Source: an uncultured Prochlorococcus sp.
Lineage (GTDB): Bacteria; Cyanobacteriota; Cyanobacteriia; PCC-6307; Cyanobiaceae
NCBI GenBank assembly: GCA_902527105.1
Contig: CABZNT010000006.1
Span: 1-64,000, forward strand
Length of the DNA stretch: 64,000 bases
Direction: 5' to 3'
Positions 28,140 to 38,034 of this stretch are shown piece by piece (the first letter of the stretch is position 1; each line of letters begins with the position of its first letter). Under the pieces are notes generated by a model. It did not search any database and was not told where the DNA came from. It saw nothing but the letters and a program-made list of their open reading frames with translations. The position numbers and the translations under genes are program-made.

Positions 28140-28922
28140 ATTCCATACAAAGAAATATCTTTCTCAAAAGCTGAAATTTTCATTCAAAACAAAAAATTTG
28201 AGTATTATTCATCGCCTATACTTAGCCAAAATAATTTTAAACATGCATATTTTACGAAGTCAAGCTCTGAGAAATTTCTCCAATTATTAGGAAATCACTT
28301 TAATGAAAATTACATAAATTGTGTTTCCAATCAAATTCACAGTAATTTAATAGTGTTTGGATCACATTCGGGAGAAGGGATTAAGCCTGATGCAGATGGT
28401 CTTGTTGGTAATAAATGCAATCAAAACTTATGGATTTACACAGCTGATTGTATGCCAGTATTTTTTGCAGATAAAAAGACAAGAAATGTAGCAACCTTGC
28501 ATTGTGGAAGAAAAGGTTTAGAAAAAAAAATAATAAAAAATCTGGTTCAAATTTTCGATAATTTAGGGATATCTAGAGATAACTTACTTGTTGCTATTGG
28601 ACCAGCGATTTCGAAGGAATATTATCTAGTTGATAAATTGACACTCAAAGAATTTTATAGAAAGGCCGAAAACAAAAACATTACGGTAAATTTGACTAAA
28701 GCTGAAAAAGATCTTTGTTTTAGTGACTCAAAATACTTTAAAGAAAATAGCTTAAATCAACTTGATCTTAAAAGAACTGCTTATAGACAACTTTTAAATG
28801 AGAACATTCCCAGTACAAATATAGACATCTCAAATTTATGTACATACAAATTAAAAAATGAATTTAATTCCTGGAGAAGGAGCAAAACATTCTCGAGACA
28901 ATGGAACTTTATCTGCTCATAG
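28140..28922 (+). CDS. pgeF: PgeF/YfiH-like (laccase domain) protein with probable ATT start
   Basis: The frame is open from 28110 to 28922. The conserved N-terminal features FKHAYFTK and NQIHSN lie upstream of the first GTG at 28353, so that GTG cannot be the true start. No ATG, GTG or TTG exists upstream in frame. The best candidate is ATT at 28140, 8 bases after AGGAG, giving 260 residues. Metal and catalytic motifs are QIHS, YTADCMPVFF, LHCGRKGLEK and GPAISKEYYLV. The family includes peptidoglycan-editing and purine-nucleoside-phosphorylase activities (multicopper oxidoreductase fold). The second motif reads HCGRKG where HxGWRG is usual. Confidence 0.8.
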   Translation: MPYKEISFSKAEIFIQNKKFEYYSSPILSQNNFKHAYFTKSSSEKFLQLLGNHFNENYINCVSNQIHSNLIVFGSHSGEGIKPDADGLVGNKCNQNLWIYTADCMPVFFADKKTRNVATLHCGRKGLEKKIIKNLVQIFDNLGISRDNLLVAIGPAISKEYYLVDKLTLKEFYRKAENKNITVNLTKAEKDLCFSDSKYFKENSLNQLDLKRTAYRQLLNENIPSTNIDISNLCTYKLKNEFNSWRRSKTFSRQWNFICS

Positions 28923-28928
28923 AGATTG

Positions 28929-29279
28929 TTAACCTGGACAAATTTCACTAGTTAAGTCTCTGGCGACTAATAATTCGGTCATCTCCTTGGTACCCTTAAT
29001 ATTAAAAACTTTGGCTAACAAAACATTTTCTTTGAAACCAAAAGGTTTTATTTTCACTTTGCTTCCCCTTGGAAATTCACTCTTAAGTAAATTTGTTGCT
29101 TCAAGCTCATCATTTTTTTTTACATCTACACAAAATAGTCCAATCGTTAAATTTCTATTTTGATCCCCCACCAAAATGGTATTTGAATTTTTAATTTGAA
29201 GAATTTCGGCCGAATTAACTACTATAGGATTAAGAACAATCAAGCAAACTATAATTAAAATTTTAAATAATTTTTTCAA
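28929..29279 (-). CDS. Secreted nuclease-fold protein, catalytic residues absent
   Basis: A 116-residue protein with a Sec signal peptide (KKLFKILIIVCLIVLNPIVV, cleavage probably NSA|E at residue 24). The mature part follows the staphylococcal nuclease (OB-fold) layout: ILQIKNSNTILVGD, LTIGLFCVDV, EATNLLKSEFPRGSKVKIK and LLAKVFNIKG. The Arg, Asp and Glu catalytic residues of active nucleases are not in their usual places, so it may only bind a ligand. It is convergent with the PgeF-like gene, 6 bases away. Confidence 0.65.
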   Translation of the reverse strand: MKKLFKILIIVCLIVLNPIVVNSAEILQIKNSNTILVGDQNRNLTIGLFCVDVKKNDELEATNLLKSEFPRGSKVKIKPFGFKENVLLAKVFNIKGTKEMTELLVARDLTSEICPG

Positions 29280-29345
29280 TTCAATAATATCTTAAGTTTT
29301 TAAATTATCCTAAATTTAATTTTTTAAAATGACGAATTAAAAAAA

Positions 29346-31109
29346 TTAGTCTTCACAATTAACATATCCAACCATTTGAGCATTACTTTTACCAGGAGGA
29401 ACCATTGGATAACAATTTTCACCTCTTCTGACAAGGATATTAATCAAGGCAGGGCCGTCATGATCAAGCGCATTTTTTAATTCATCCTGTAATTGTTTTC
29501 TATCAGAAATTAAGTATCCTTTAACTCCAAAAGACTCAGCAAGTTTTACAAAATCAGGTTCGCCACAACTCATATCAGATGAGGAATATCTTTCATCGTA
29601 GAAACTTTCCTGCCATTGTCTAACCATCCCTTGCCAGCGATTATTGATAATAATCAATTTCACATTTAAACCATATTGAGATAAAGTTCCTAATTCTTGA
29701 ATATTCATTAAGACACTTGCATCTCCTGCAATACAAATTACATCTGAATTAGGTAAAGCTGCTTTTACTCCAATTGCCGCTGGCAATCCAAAACCCATAG
29801 TTCCTAAGCCTGCACTACTAATCCATTTTCTTGGAGAATTCCTAAGGTATTGAGCAGCCCACATCTGATGTTGTCCTACATCTGTGGTTACATAAGCTTC
29901 TGGTGAAAGTTCCCTCACTTTTATAAGAACCTCCTGCGGATAAATTTCTCCTTCTTTGGGCGGGTCATATAAAGGGTGTTTATTTTTCCAAGAATCAATT
30001 TTTTCTAACCAGTTTTTCGTTTGACAAGTAAATTTGTTTTTTAAAGATTGTTCATTAATTTTGAGAACTGCTTTTGAAACATCAGAAACAATTGCAACAT
30101 CTACACGTCTATTTTTATTAACTTCTGCTGGGTCGATATCAATATGAATTACTTTTGCATTAGGTGCAAAAGTATCTAATTTTCCTGTCACCCTATCATC
30201 GAATCTAGCTCCAATAGCAATTAAAAGATCGCATTCTGTAACAGCGAAATTTGCGTAAGCAGTACCATGCATTCCTAACATCCCTACTGATAAATTATCT
30301 TTTTCATCAAAAGCGCCCTTCCCCATTAAAGTTGTGGTAACTGGTATTTGATAATTCTTTGCCAAAGTTTTTATTTCATCATGAGCCCCTGAAGATATTG
30401 CCCCACCTCCTACGTATAGAAGAGGTCTTTCAGAATCTTCTATAAGTTTAATCGTTTTTTTGATATCGCAATCATTAATTTCTCCATTTCTTTTAAATCC
30501 TTTAGGAATAATCTCACCAGGCAAAACTCTTTGGTAATTAAAAAACTCCTGACCTACATCTTTGGGGATATCAATTAAAACAGGGCCAGGCCTTCCAGAT
30601 GAGGCTATAAAAAAAGCTTCTGAAACTACTTCCGCGATATCTGAAGGATCTCTTATTACCCATGAATGTTTCACTATTGGAAGAGTTATGCCAAAAATAT
30701 CAGTTTCTTGAAAAGCGTCTGTCCCTATAGCAGGTCTTGGGACTTGACCTGTAACTACAACTAGGGGGACTGAATCCATTTGCGCAGTGGCAATTCCAGT
30801 TACCAAATTTGTCGCACCTGGTCCTGAGGTTCCAAAACAAACTCCTACTTCACCAGTAGATCTTGCATATCCATCAGCGGCATGTGAACCACCCTGTTCA
30901 TGCCTAACCATATAGTGAGTTAACCAACCTTCTTGTTCTGCCTTATGAACAGCGTCATATATTGGTAGTATGGCTCCCCCAGGATATCCAAATATAACTT
31001 TTACTCCATGAATTTTCAAAGAATCCATTAGTGCATCTGCTCCAGTTATCCAAACTGGATTTTCATGTTTTGAATTACCCTTTAAAAAGGATCTCGAAGT
31101 AAGGGTCAC
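29346..31109 (-). CDS. ilvB: Acetolactate synthase, catalytic subunit
   Basis: The first common step of valine, leucine and isoleucine synthesis, using thiamine diphosphate and FAD. E71 in [16 protein letters not shown] activates the cofactor; the TPP-binding block is [15 protein letters not shown] with a following IINN. FAD-domain sequence includes [14 protein letters not shown]. Length is 587 residues, a full large subunit; the regulatory ilvH is not adjacent. The 136 bases to hemH show no clear feature. Confidence 0.97.
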   Translation of the reverse strand: MTLTSRSFLKGNSKHENPVWITGADALMDSLKIHGVKVIFGYPGGAILPIYDAVHKAEQEGWLTHYMVRHEQGGSHAADGYARSTGEVGVCFGTSGPGATNLVTGIATAQMDSVPLVVVTGQVPRPAIGTDAFQETDIFGITLPIVKHSWVIRDPSDIAEVVSEAFFIASSGRPGPVLIDIPKDVGQEFFNYQRVLPGEIIPKGFKRNGEINDCDIKKTIKLIEDSERPLLYVGGGAISSGAHDEIKTLAKNYQIPVTTTLMGKGAFDEKDNLSVGMLGMHGTAYANFAVTECDLLIAIGARFDDRVTGKLDTFAPNAKVIHIDIDPAEVNKNRRVDVAIVSDVSKAVLKINEQSLKNKFTCQTKNWLEKIDSWKNKHPLYDPPKEGEIYPQEVLIKVRELSPEAYVTTDVGQHQMWAAQYLRNSPRKWISSAGLGTMGFGLPAAIGVKAALPNSDVICIAGDASVLMNIQELGTLSQYGLNVKLIIINNRWQGMVRQWQESFYDERYSSSDMSCGEPDFVKLAESFGVKGYLISDRKQLQDELKNALDHDGPALINILVRRGENCYPMVPPGKSNAQMVGYVNCED

Positions 31110-31246
31110 TAAAGAAATTCAATATTTACTATAAATTTTAAACTTAATTAAATACTTTTGCCTCATTTAGAAATGTAATGTCAGAAATGTATTTAAAATA
31201 ATCTTTCAATAAATTTAAAAATTATCAAATAAATTTCAATTGTTCT

Positions 31247-32422
31247 TTATAAAATGCCTAATTTATGTAGAGGTCCAGAGCCTGAAATAAGTTCAATAAA
31301 AAGAACAAGAAAAATAATCATTGCAACCCTTCCGTTCCACACTTCTGAACTATTATTCCAACCCCATTGCCACTTCTCTTGGGGATAAAGTTTAACTTTT
31401 TCAGGCAACTGTGAAGCCTCCTCTATATTAACAAGAGGGCCTTCCAAGCAGGAAATCACTAGATCACTAAGGCCTTCAATAAAAGTAGGATGAGTATTTA
31501 AAGCCTTAACTCTCCGAAAGTTTTTAATACCAGCCTTTTCAGCAATTTCTTTATATTCAATATCAATTTCTTGCAATGTTTCGATATGCTCTCCAACGAA
31601 ACTTATAGGAACCACAATCAGATCATTAACATTTGACCTTCCAAGATCAGCTAACACCTCTTCTGTATAAGGCTTCAACCATTCAACGGGGCCGACTCTA
31701 CTTTGATAAGAAAGTGTATGGGGGTTACTATGCCCTAAACATTTTTCAAGCTCATTTATGATTAATAATGAACAATCTTCAATTTGTTGTTTGTAAGGAT
31801 CTCCAGCTTCCTCCACGTAACTCTTAGGAACTCCATGAGCAGTGAAAAATATATGGGCTTTTGAAGGCAATTCACAAAGTGAAATTTGTTCAGAAATCAA
31901 TTCGACCATAGACTTTAAATAACCTGATTGACTGAACCAACTCCTTACACATCTCATTGGAACCTTTTTAAATTCAGCATCAGAATCTCGCAATTTTTTT
32001 AATTCCCTAAAGCTCGAACCACTAGTACTTATTGAAAAATGAGGATACAAAGGTATTACAACAACTTGATCTATGCCATCTGCTTTCATATCAGCAATTG
32101 CTGATTCGGTAAAAGGATGCCAATACCTCATAGCGATATAGGTTGTAGCATTAAACCCTTTGTCCCTTAATTTAGATTGTAATTCTCTTGCTTGTTGTTC
32201 AGTTATCCTTCTGATTGGTGAACCTCCACCTATAGAAAGGTATGCCTGTTGTGAAGTAGTACTCCTAAGAGTGCTAATCAACCAAGCTAGGGGCTTTTGA
32301 AAGACAGGGAAAGGCGTTCTGATAATTTCTGGATCAGAAAAAAGATTGTATAAAAACGGGCCTACATCAGTAATGCGTTCAGGCCCTCCTAAATTCATTA
32401 GTAAGACGCCTATTTTATCCAT
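31247..32422 (-). CDS. hemH: Ferrochelatase with C-terminal light-harvesting-like helix
   Basis: This enzyme inserts iron into protoporphyrin IX to make haem. The catalytic domain (to about 320) has [20 protein letters not shown], the [15 protein letters not shown] block and FTAHGVP. After a linker, residues 354-391 contain [14 protein letters not shown], a chlorophyll a/b-binding (CAB/ExxNGRxAM) motif within a membrane helix. This fusion is normal for cyanobacteria and plastids and is thought to coordinate haem and chlorophyll supply. Length is 391 residues. Confidence 0.97.
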   Translation of the reverse strand: MDKIGVLLMNLGGPERITDVGPFLYNLFSDPEIIRTPFPVFQKPLAWLISTLRSTTSQQAYLSIGGGSPIRRITEQQARELQSKLRDKGFNATTYIAMRYWHPFTESAIADMKADGIDQVVVIPLYPHFSISTSGSSFRELKKLRDSDAEFKKVPMRCVRSWFSQSGYLKSMVELISEQISLCELPSKAHIFFTAHGVPKSYVEEAGDPYKQQIEDCSLLIINELEKCLGHSNPHTLSYQSRVGPVEWLKPYTEEVLADLGRSNVNDLIVVPISFVGEHIETLQEIDIEYKEIAEKAGIKNFRRVKALNTHPTFIEGLSDLVISCLEGPLVNIEEASQLPEKVKLYPQEKWQWGWNNSSEVWNGRVAMIIFLVLFIELISGSGPLHKLGIL

Positions 32423-32487
32423 TTAGATTTTATGGAGATTGAAAATCAACATTAAAAACGTCATTATAAGGACAATTATATAAGTAA

Positions 32488-33657
32488 ATGAACGTAATTC
32501 AGGAAATTAATAATGTCAATGATAAATTTGCTACTCAAGGCAGCAAGCTTAAAATTGAGAAAAGAGGAGAGAAATTAAATATTCGTGGTTCACTACCCTC
32601 CAAAGAAGATAACAATTACTTTAAAATTCAAAGAATATCTCTTGGGTTAAAGGCTGATACTTCTGGATTAGAGGAGGCTAAAAAAAAATTACAATTAATC
32701 AATTTGCAATTGGAATTGAATCAATTTGATTGGATTAATTGGATAGGCAAACCTTATAAAAAGGGAATAAAAGATTGTTTTGAATTCCCAAAAAGATTAA
32801 ATCAATTTGAGGAATTTTTTTTTAAAGAAAATAAAAGTGATTTTCGAACCAGCACTAGAAAAACTACTTGGAGAAGTTCTTACAAGCCATATATGAAAAG
32901 GATTCTAAATATTTATAATGACTCTGAGAATGAAGCTTTAGAAAAAATATTTCAAAAAACACTTGAAAGTTATAAAGAAGGTACCAGAAGTAGGAAACAA
33001 TGCGCTACTTCTTTAAGTGTTTTGGCTAAGTTTTTGGACATTAAACTACCAGAAGATTGGAAATTAAATTCTAGAGGATATGGTCTAAACAAAGCAGGAT
33101 TTAGGGATCTACCTAAAGATGAATTAATAGAAAAACTGTGGGAGACCATACCAAACGAGTCTTGGAAATTTGTTTTTGGTCTGATGGCTACATATGGATT
33201 AAGGAATCATGAAGTATTTTTTTGTGATTTAAGTTCTCTTACTGGTTCTGGGGACAAAATTATTAGAGTTTTGCCTACAACCAAAACAGGGGAACATCAA
33301 GTTTGGCCATTTCATCCTGAATGGGTGGAAAAGTTCGAATTATCAAAACTTGGTGATAATCCAGAACTACTACCAAATATTAATAGAGACCTTAAATTTA
33401 CAACCTTACAGAATATTGGAAAAAAAATTACAGACCAGTTTAAGCGTTACTCTTTACAAATAAAACCTTATGATCTAAGGCATGCTTGGGCAGTAAGGAC
33501 AATTTTTTATGATTTACCTGATACTGTGGCCGCCAGAATGATGGGACACTCGGTTAGTTTACATACTCAAACTTATCACCACTGGATTACTAAAAGAGAT
33601 CAACAACAGGCAGTAAATAATGCACTTTTAAAAGCTAAAAGAGCTAAAAATATTTAA
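32488..33657 (+). CDS. Tyrosine recombinase (phage integrase family)
   Basis: A 389-residue site-specific recombinase. Catalytic residues are R239 (ATYGLRNHE), R331 (YDLRHAWAVR), H354 (MMGHS) and the nucleophile Y363 (QTYHHW). The first His of the second box is Tyr328 (Y-x-x-R rather than H-x-x-R). The N-terminal half has a core-binding-like helical region (SSYKPYMKRILNIY, RSRKQCATSLSVLAKFL). It is not flanked by other phage genes, tRNA genes or repeats that I can see. The function could be chromosomal rather than mobile. Confidence 0.9.
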   Translation: MNVIQEINNVNDKFATQGSKLKIEKRGEKLNIRGSLPSKEDNNYFKIQRISLGLKADTSGLEEAKKKLQLINLQLELNQFDWINWIGKPYKKGIKDCFEFPKRLNQFEEFFFKENKSDFRTSTRKTTWRSSYKPYMKRILNIYNDSENEALEKIFQKTLESYKEGTRSRKQCATSLSVLAKFLDIKLPEDWKLNSRGYGLNKAGFRDLPKDELIEKLWETIPNESWKFVFGLMATYGLRNHEVFFCDLSSLTGSGDKIIRVLPTTKTGEHQVWPFHPEWVEKFELSKLGDNPELLPNINRDLKFTTLQNIGKKITDQFKRYSLQIKPYDLRHAWAVRTIFYDLPDTVAARMMGHSVSLHTQTYHHWITKRDQQQAVNNALLKAKRAKNI

Positions 33658-33691
33658 AGATTTATAATAATTAATTAAAAATTAAAGTCAT

Positions 33692-34384
33692 ATGCAAGAA
33701 AAACCCTCATCTTCCGAGAAAATATTTAACCTCGATAATCAAGCAAATAAACTTGGAATGGGAGGGAAATTATCTCCGGATAGCGATGAGAGCTCATATA
33801 AAAAAAGAATGCAGCAAAGAAAAGATATTCAAGCTGAAAGACTACAAATTAGAAAAACAAAAAAAGGATTATTGATTGTTTTTACAGGGAATGGCAAAGG
33901 CAAGACCACTGCATCTTTAGGGATGGCTTTAAGGACGATAGGGCATGGTTATAAAGTGGCGATAATTCAATTTATCAAAGGAGGCTGGACCACAGGAGAA
34001 GAAAAAGCACTTAAAAGCTTTTCTTCAAAGATATCTTGGCATTCATTAGGGGAAGGATTTACTTGGGAAACGCAAGACAGAATAAGAGATGAAAAATTAG
34101 TTCAAGAGGCTTGGCAACTTGCCAAAAAATATATACAAAACGAATCTTATAAACTAATCATTCTTGATGAAATTAATATTGCGACAAAACTTGGTTATCT
34201 TGAACCCGAGGAAATAATTACTTTTTTAAAAAGCTTAAATAATAGAAAAAATCATATTGTTTTAACTGGGAGGGGAGCATCTGATTCAATTATGGATTAC
34301 GCAGATCTAGTTACAGAAATGAAACTAATAAGACATCCATTTAAAGAACAAGGAATAAAAGCACAAAAGTGTGTTGAATTTTAG
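33692..34384 (+). CDS. cobO: Cob(I)yrinic acid a,c-diamide adenosyltransferase
   Basis: This enzyme adds the adenosyl group in corrinoid (B12) synthesis. The P-loop TGNGKGKTTASLGMALR lies at residues 65-81, preceded by an N-terminal ~55-residue charged segment (KKRMQQRKDIQAER). LIILDEINIATKLGYL and LTGRGAS are typical of the CobA/CobO/BtuR family. Length is 230 residues. With cobK at 50623 it shows the organism makes its own corrinoid (pseudocobalamin in marine picocyanobacteria, from general knowledge). Confidence 0.95.
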   Translation: MQEKPSSSEKIFNLDNQANKLGMGGKLSPDSDESSYKKRMQQRKDIQAERLQIRKTKKGLLIVFTGNGKGKTTASLGMALRTIGHGYKVAIIQFIKGGWTTGEEKALKSFSSKISWHSLGEGFTWETQDRIRDEKLVQEAWQLAKKYIQNESYKLIILDEINIATKLGYLEPEEIITFLKSLNNRKNHIVLTGRGASDSIMDYADLVTEMKLIRHPFKEQGIKAQKCVEF

Positions 34385-34513
34385 TTAAGGTAAATATTAT
34401 TATTTAAATTTTCTTTAGGCAGGTTTAGAAATGTTTAAAGACGCAAGCAATATCTGAACAAAAAATAAATTTGGTGCTTTTACTTGCTAAGGTCTTAAAA
34501 GTACGATTATTGA

Positions 34514-35218
34514 ATGACTTACAAAAGAGTTCTCTTAAAACTTAGTGGTGAAGCACTAATGGGTGAAAAACCTTATGGTATTGATCCTGCTATAGTTCAG
34601 TCAATTGCAGAGGATGTTTCAAAAGTAGTCGAAAATAATGTAGAACTTGCAATTGTTGTTGGGGGTGGGAATATTTTTAGAGGGCTTAAAGGTTCCGCAG
34701 ATGGCATGGATAGAGCGACAGCTGATTATGTTGGAATGCTTGCAACAGTAATGAATGCCATTTCACTTCAAGATGGTTTAGAAAGAGTAGGAGTTGCAAC
34801 AAGAGTACAAACTGCAATAGAAATGCAGGAAATTGCCGAACCCTACATAAGAAGAAGAGCCATGAGGCACCTAGAAAAAGGTAGAGTTGTAGTCTTCGGA
34901 GGTGGATGCGGAAATCCATTTTTTACAACTGACACTACGGCAGCTTTGAGAGCAGCAGAGATAAACGCTGAAGTTGTTATGAAGGCTACTAAAGTTGATG
35001 GAGTATACGATCGTGATCCTAATCAATTTAAAGATGCAAAAAAATATTCCTCTCTCAGTTATCAACAAGTTCTTAGTGACGAAATTGCCGTAATGGACAG
35101 CACTGCGATTGCACTTTGCAAAGATAATAATATCCCAATTATGGTTTTTGATATATTCAAAAAAGGAAACATTTCTAAAGCTGTTGCTGGTGAGCCAATA
35201 GGCTCTTTAATTAGTTAG
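34514..35218 (+). CDS. pyrH: UMP kinase
   Basis: This kinase phosphorylates UMP to UDP in pyrimidine synthesis. It has the amino-acid-kinase fold and 234 residues: [14 protein letters not shown] at the N-terminus, [42 protein letters not shown] and [13 protein letters not shown]. frr follows 21 bases downstream, the usual pyrH-frr arrangement. There are 129 bases between cobO and this gene without a clear structure. Confidence 0.98.
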   Translation: MTYKRVLLKLSGEALMGEKPYGIDPAIVQSIAEDVSKVVENNVELAIVVGGGNIFRGLKGSADGMDRATADYVGMLATVMNAISLQDGLERVGVATRVQTAIEMQEIAEPYIRRRAMRHLEKGRVVVFGGGCGNPFFTTDTTAALRAAEINAEVVMKATKVDGVYDRDPNQFKDAKKYSSLSYQQVLSDEIAVMDSTAIALCKDNNIPIMVFDIFKKGNISKAVAGEPIGSLIS

Positions 35219-35239
35219 AGATCATTTAATTTTTTTATT

Positions 35240-35788
35240 ATGAAAGAAAAAGAAATTCAAGAAAATATGAATAAAAGTATTGAAGCCACACAAAGAAACT
35301 TTAATACAATTAGGACAGGCAGAGCTAATGCTTCCTTGTTAGACAGAGTAAGTGTTGAGTACTACGGAGCAGAAACACCAATCAAATCGCTTGCCACTAT
35401 AAGCACTGTTGATTCGCAAACAATTTCAATACAACCTTTCGATATTTCATGTTTGCAAGCGATAGAGAAATCTATTTCTATGAGTGATTTAGGTATTACT
35501 CCAAATAATGATGGGAAAGTAATAAGAATAAATGTTCCTCCTTTAACAGAAGAAAGAAGAAAAGAATTTTGCAAATTAGCCTCTAAATACGCAGAGGAAG
35601 GGAAAGTAGCTTTGAGAAATATCAGAAGAGATGCAGTTGATAAAGAAAAAAAAGACGAAAAAGATGGCCTTATTTCTATTGACGAATCGAGAGATAATCA
35701 ATCTGAAATTCAGAAAATTACTGACAAATATATTTCCATAATAGAAACTAAATTGTCTGAAAAAGAAAAGGAAATTCTAAAAGTTTGA
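35240..35788 (+). CDS. frr: Ribosome recycling factor
   Basis: This factor splits post-termination ribosomes together with EF-G. The 182-residue protein shows the [19 protein letters not shown] block, [30 protein letters not shown] and [15 protein letters not shown]. The ATG at 35240 fits the family N-terminus. Its TGA overlaps the start codon of the following flavoprotein gene. Confidence 0.98.
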   Translation: MKEKEIQENMNKSIEATQRNFNTIRTGRANASLLDRVSVEYYGAETPIKSLATISTVDSQTISIQPFDISCLQAIEKSISMSDLGITPNNDGKVIRINVPPLTEERRKEFCKLASKYAEEGKVALRNIRRDAVDKEKKDEKDGLISIDESRDNQSEIQKITDKYISIIETKLSEKEKEILKV

Positions 35789-36918
35789 TAGGATTTGACG
35801 TTGTAATAATTGGTGGAGGTTTATCAGGATCTTCCACCGCTCTTAACCTATCAAAGAAGGGATATTCTGTTTTAATTATCGAAAAAGAAAAATTACAAGA
35901 TTACAAACCATGTGCAGGTGGGATGGCATCTTCAATGCAAAGATTTCTTCCTTTAGATATAAAAGATGCCATAGCTTCAAAAATTAAGAATGTTGAATTC
36001 AGATGGAAGGCTACAGATAATGTAACTGCTGATCTGACTGGTGAATCCCCATTTTGGATTATTAAAAGAGAGAAACTTGATCAATTATTACTTGATGAGT
36101 CCTTAAGTAATGGAGCTCAGATAATGAGACCATTATTGATAGAAAAAATTATAAAAAAAAATGATAAATGGGAAATTACATGCAATAACAAAATAAAATA
36201 TATTTCAGAGTTTCTTGTAATTGCAGACGGGTCGCAATCGAAATGGGCGAGTTATTTCAATTTAGGGCCAAGAAAACCGAAATTTGCGAATACAATCTCA
36301 TTAAGATTGAAAGGGTTAGGCGAAATCCCTAGAGATGCAGTTAGATTTGAGTTTGGATTTATAAAATATGGGTTTGCATGGGCATTCCCCCTAAGAGAAA
36401 GCTTAAATATTGGTTTAGGTACTTTTATAAATAATGGTCTTCTAGAAAATCAGGCTATAAATAAACAAGTAATCAGAAGCTTCGGTTTTGATGATTTTCC
36501 TTATAAAACAATAAGTAAGAAACTGAGAATATGGAATGGTTTCAACTCTATTAATGGTGACAAAGTTTTAGCGGTTGGAGATGCAGCGTCTCTATGTGAT
36601 CCATTCTTAGCTGAAGGAATTAGACCATCTTTAATTAGCAGTTTTTATGCTGCAGAATATATAGATCAGTTTCTATCAGGAAAAGTAGATGATTTAAATC
36701 TTTATACGAAAAAAATTAACAAAATTTGGGGAGGATCAATGGCTTGGGGGAGGAGAATAGCCCAAGTTTTTTATAGATTTCCCAGAACTGGATACCAATT
36801 AGGAGTCAAAAGAAAAACAGCACCTAAACGTATTGCTCAAATATTATCAGGAGAAATGAGTTATGAAGATATTGCAAAAAGAGTTATCAGAAGACTTTTA
36901 ACAAAAAGTGGGACTTAA
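35785..36918 (+). CDS. Geranylgeranyl-reductase-family FAD-dependent oxidoreductase
   Basis: A 377-residue flavoprotein. The FAD-binding [17 protein letters not shown] begins at residue 6, CAGGMAS near 44-50, and [19 protein letters not shown] is the second FAD motif. It belongs to the geranylgeranyl reductase family but is shorter than and distinct from ChlP, so its substrate is uncertain. A TTG at 35785 overlapping the frr stop is the likely start. It is convergent with transaldolase 24 bases downstream. Confidence 0.88.
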   Translation: MIGFDVVIIGGGLSGSSTALNLSKKGYSVLIIEKEKLQDYKPCAGGMASSMQRFLPLDIKDAIASKIKNVEFRWKATDNVTADLTGESPFWIIKREKLDQLLLDESLSNGAQIMRPLLIEKIIKKNDKWEITCNNKIKYISEFLVIADGSQSKWASYFNLGPRKPKFANTISLRLKGLGEIPRDAVRFEFGFIKYGFAWAFPLRESLNIGLGTFINNGLLENQAINKQVIRSFGFDDFPYKTISKKLRIWNGFNSINGDKVLAVGDAASLCDPFLAEGIRPSLISSFYAAEYIDQFLSGKVDDLNLYTKKINKIWGGSMAWGRRIAQVFYRFPRTGYQLGVKRKTAPKRIAQILSGEMSYEDIAKRVIRRLLTKSGT

Positions 36919-36942
36919 TTCTTTTTCAATTCAAACTTAAAT

Positions 36943-37944
36943 TTAGTTCGCAGAAATCAATTTATGATTTTTAATCTCTGAATATCTCTTTAGTAGCAGC
37001 TCTTCCAATTCTTCTATAGCCTTACTGAATCCAGTAATACCTTCACTAAGCTTTTCACTTGCCATTTGATCTTCTAACATACTTAATCTGAAATCTTTTT
37101 CTTCAAATTCGTAATCAATAGAATTATTGATTTGGGTATTTTCATCTAATTTTCTAACTAACTCTCCTTTTTCTTTTTTCAGTTCCTCAAGAAATTTTGG
37201 TGCGATTGTTAAAAGATCGCAACCTGCTAATTCTTTTATTTCATCAAGATTTCTAAAACTCGCTCCCATTACTTCTGTCTTGAATCCTTTTTCTTTAAAG
37301 TACTTGTATATTTGCGTAACCGAAATAACACCAGGGTCTTCAGCACCAGCAAAACTTGTTTTACCAGTTTTTGCTTTATGCCAATCTAATATACGGCCAA
37401 CGAAAGGAGAAATTAGAGTTATCTTTGCATTGGCACAAGTTACCGCTTGGCAAAAGTTAAAAAGTAAAGTTAAGTTGCACTTAATACCCTCTTTTTCCAA
37501 AATTTCAGCTGCCTTAATTCCCTCCCAAGTTGCAGCAATCTTAATCAAAATTCTTTCCTTTTCAATTCCAAAATTTTTGTAAAGATTGATCAATTTTTTC
37601 GCTTTTTCCACCGTAGCTTCGGTGTCAAAGCTCAGTCTTGCATCAACTTCAGTAGATACGCGCCCTGAAATAAGTTTCAATATTTCTTTTCCAAAAAATA
37701 CTGAAACTTGATCAACAGTTTCTTTAATTAATTCAATTTCTGAGAATCCTTGGGGTAACGCGTTTTCTGAACTTTCTAAAGCTTTATCAATTAATTTCAG
37801 ATAATCAGGATTCTTGGCAGCAGCAAGAATTAGCGATGGATTGGTGGTGGCGTCCCTTGGTTGAAACTTTTTTATTGAATCTAAATCTCCAGTATCAGCG
37901 ACAACAACGGTCATTGAGGACAATTGTTCTAAAATTGATTTCAT
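36943..37944 (-). CDS. tal: Transaldolase
   Basis: This enzyme transfers dihydroxyacetone units between sugar phosphates in the pentose phosphate pathway. It has [18 protein letters not shown], the Schiff-base lysine in [12 protein letters not shown], and [12 protein letters not shown] and [12 protein letters not shown] choose the ATG at 37944 ([15 protein letters not shown], 333 residues), the size and start usual in Prochlorococcus; the ATG at 37968 adds MYIYDYLD without a Shine-Dalgarno sequence. In marine cyanobacteria and their phages transaldolase is linked to night-time carbon oxidation (general knowledge). Confidence 0.97.
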   Translation of the reverse strand: MKSILEQLSSMTVVVADTGDLDSIKKFQPRDATTNPSLILAAAKNPDYLKLIDKALESSENALPQGFSEIELIKETVDQVSVFFGKEILKLISGRVSTEVDARLSFDTEATVEKAKKLINLYKNFGIEKERILIKIAATWEGIKAAEILEKEGIKCNLTLLFNFCQAVTCANAKITLISPFVGRILDWHKAKTGKTSFAGAEDPGVISVTQIYKYFKEKGFKTEVMGASFRNLDEIKELAGCDLLTIAPKFLEELKKEKGELVRKLDENTQINNSIDYEFEEKDFRLSMLEDQMASEKLSEGITGFSKAIEELEELLLKRYSEIKNHKLISAN

Positions 37945-38034
37945 ATCTAGATAATCATATATATACATAAACTAGCTTTTATTCCTGATGAAATCATCAA
38001 ATAATGAACTAAATATTTATAAAAATGGTAAATT

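Noticed and set aside
28353..28922. GTG start of the PgeF-like gene
   Set aside because: It would remove conserved family sequence that is encoded upstream in the same frame.
32488..33657. Prophage or genomic island
   Set aside because: Only one recombinase gene is present; flanking genes hemH and cobO are core genes in normal order.
34385..34513. Regulatory structure before pyrH
   Set aside because: No convincing inverted repeat or riboswitch-like block was seen.
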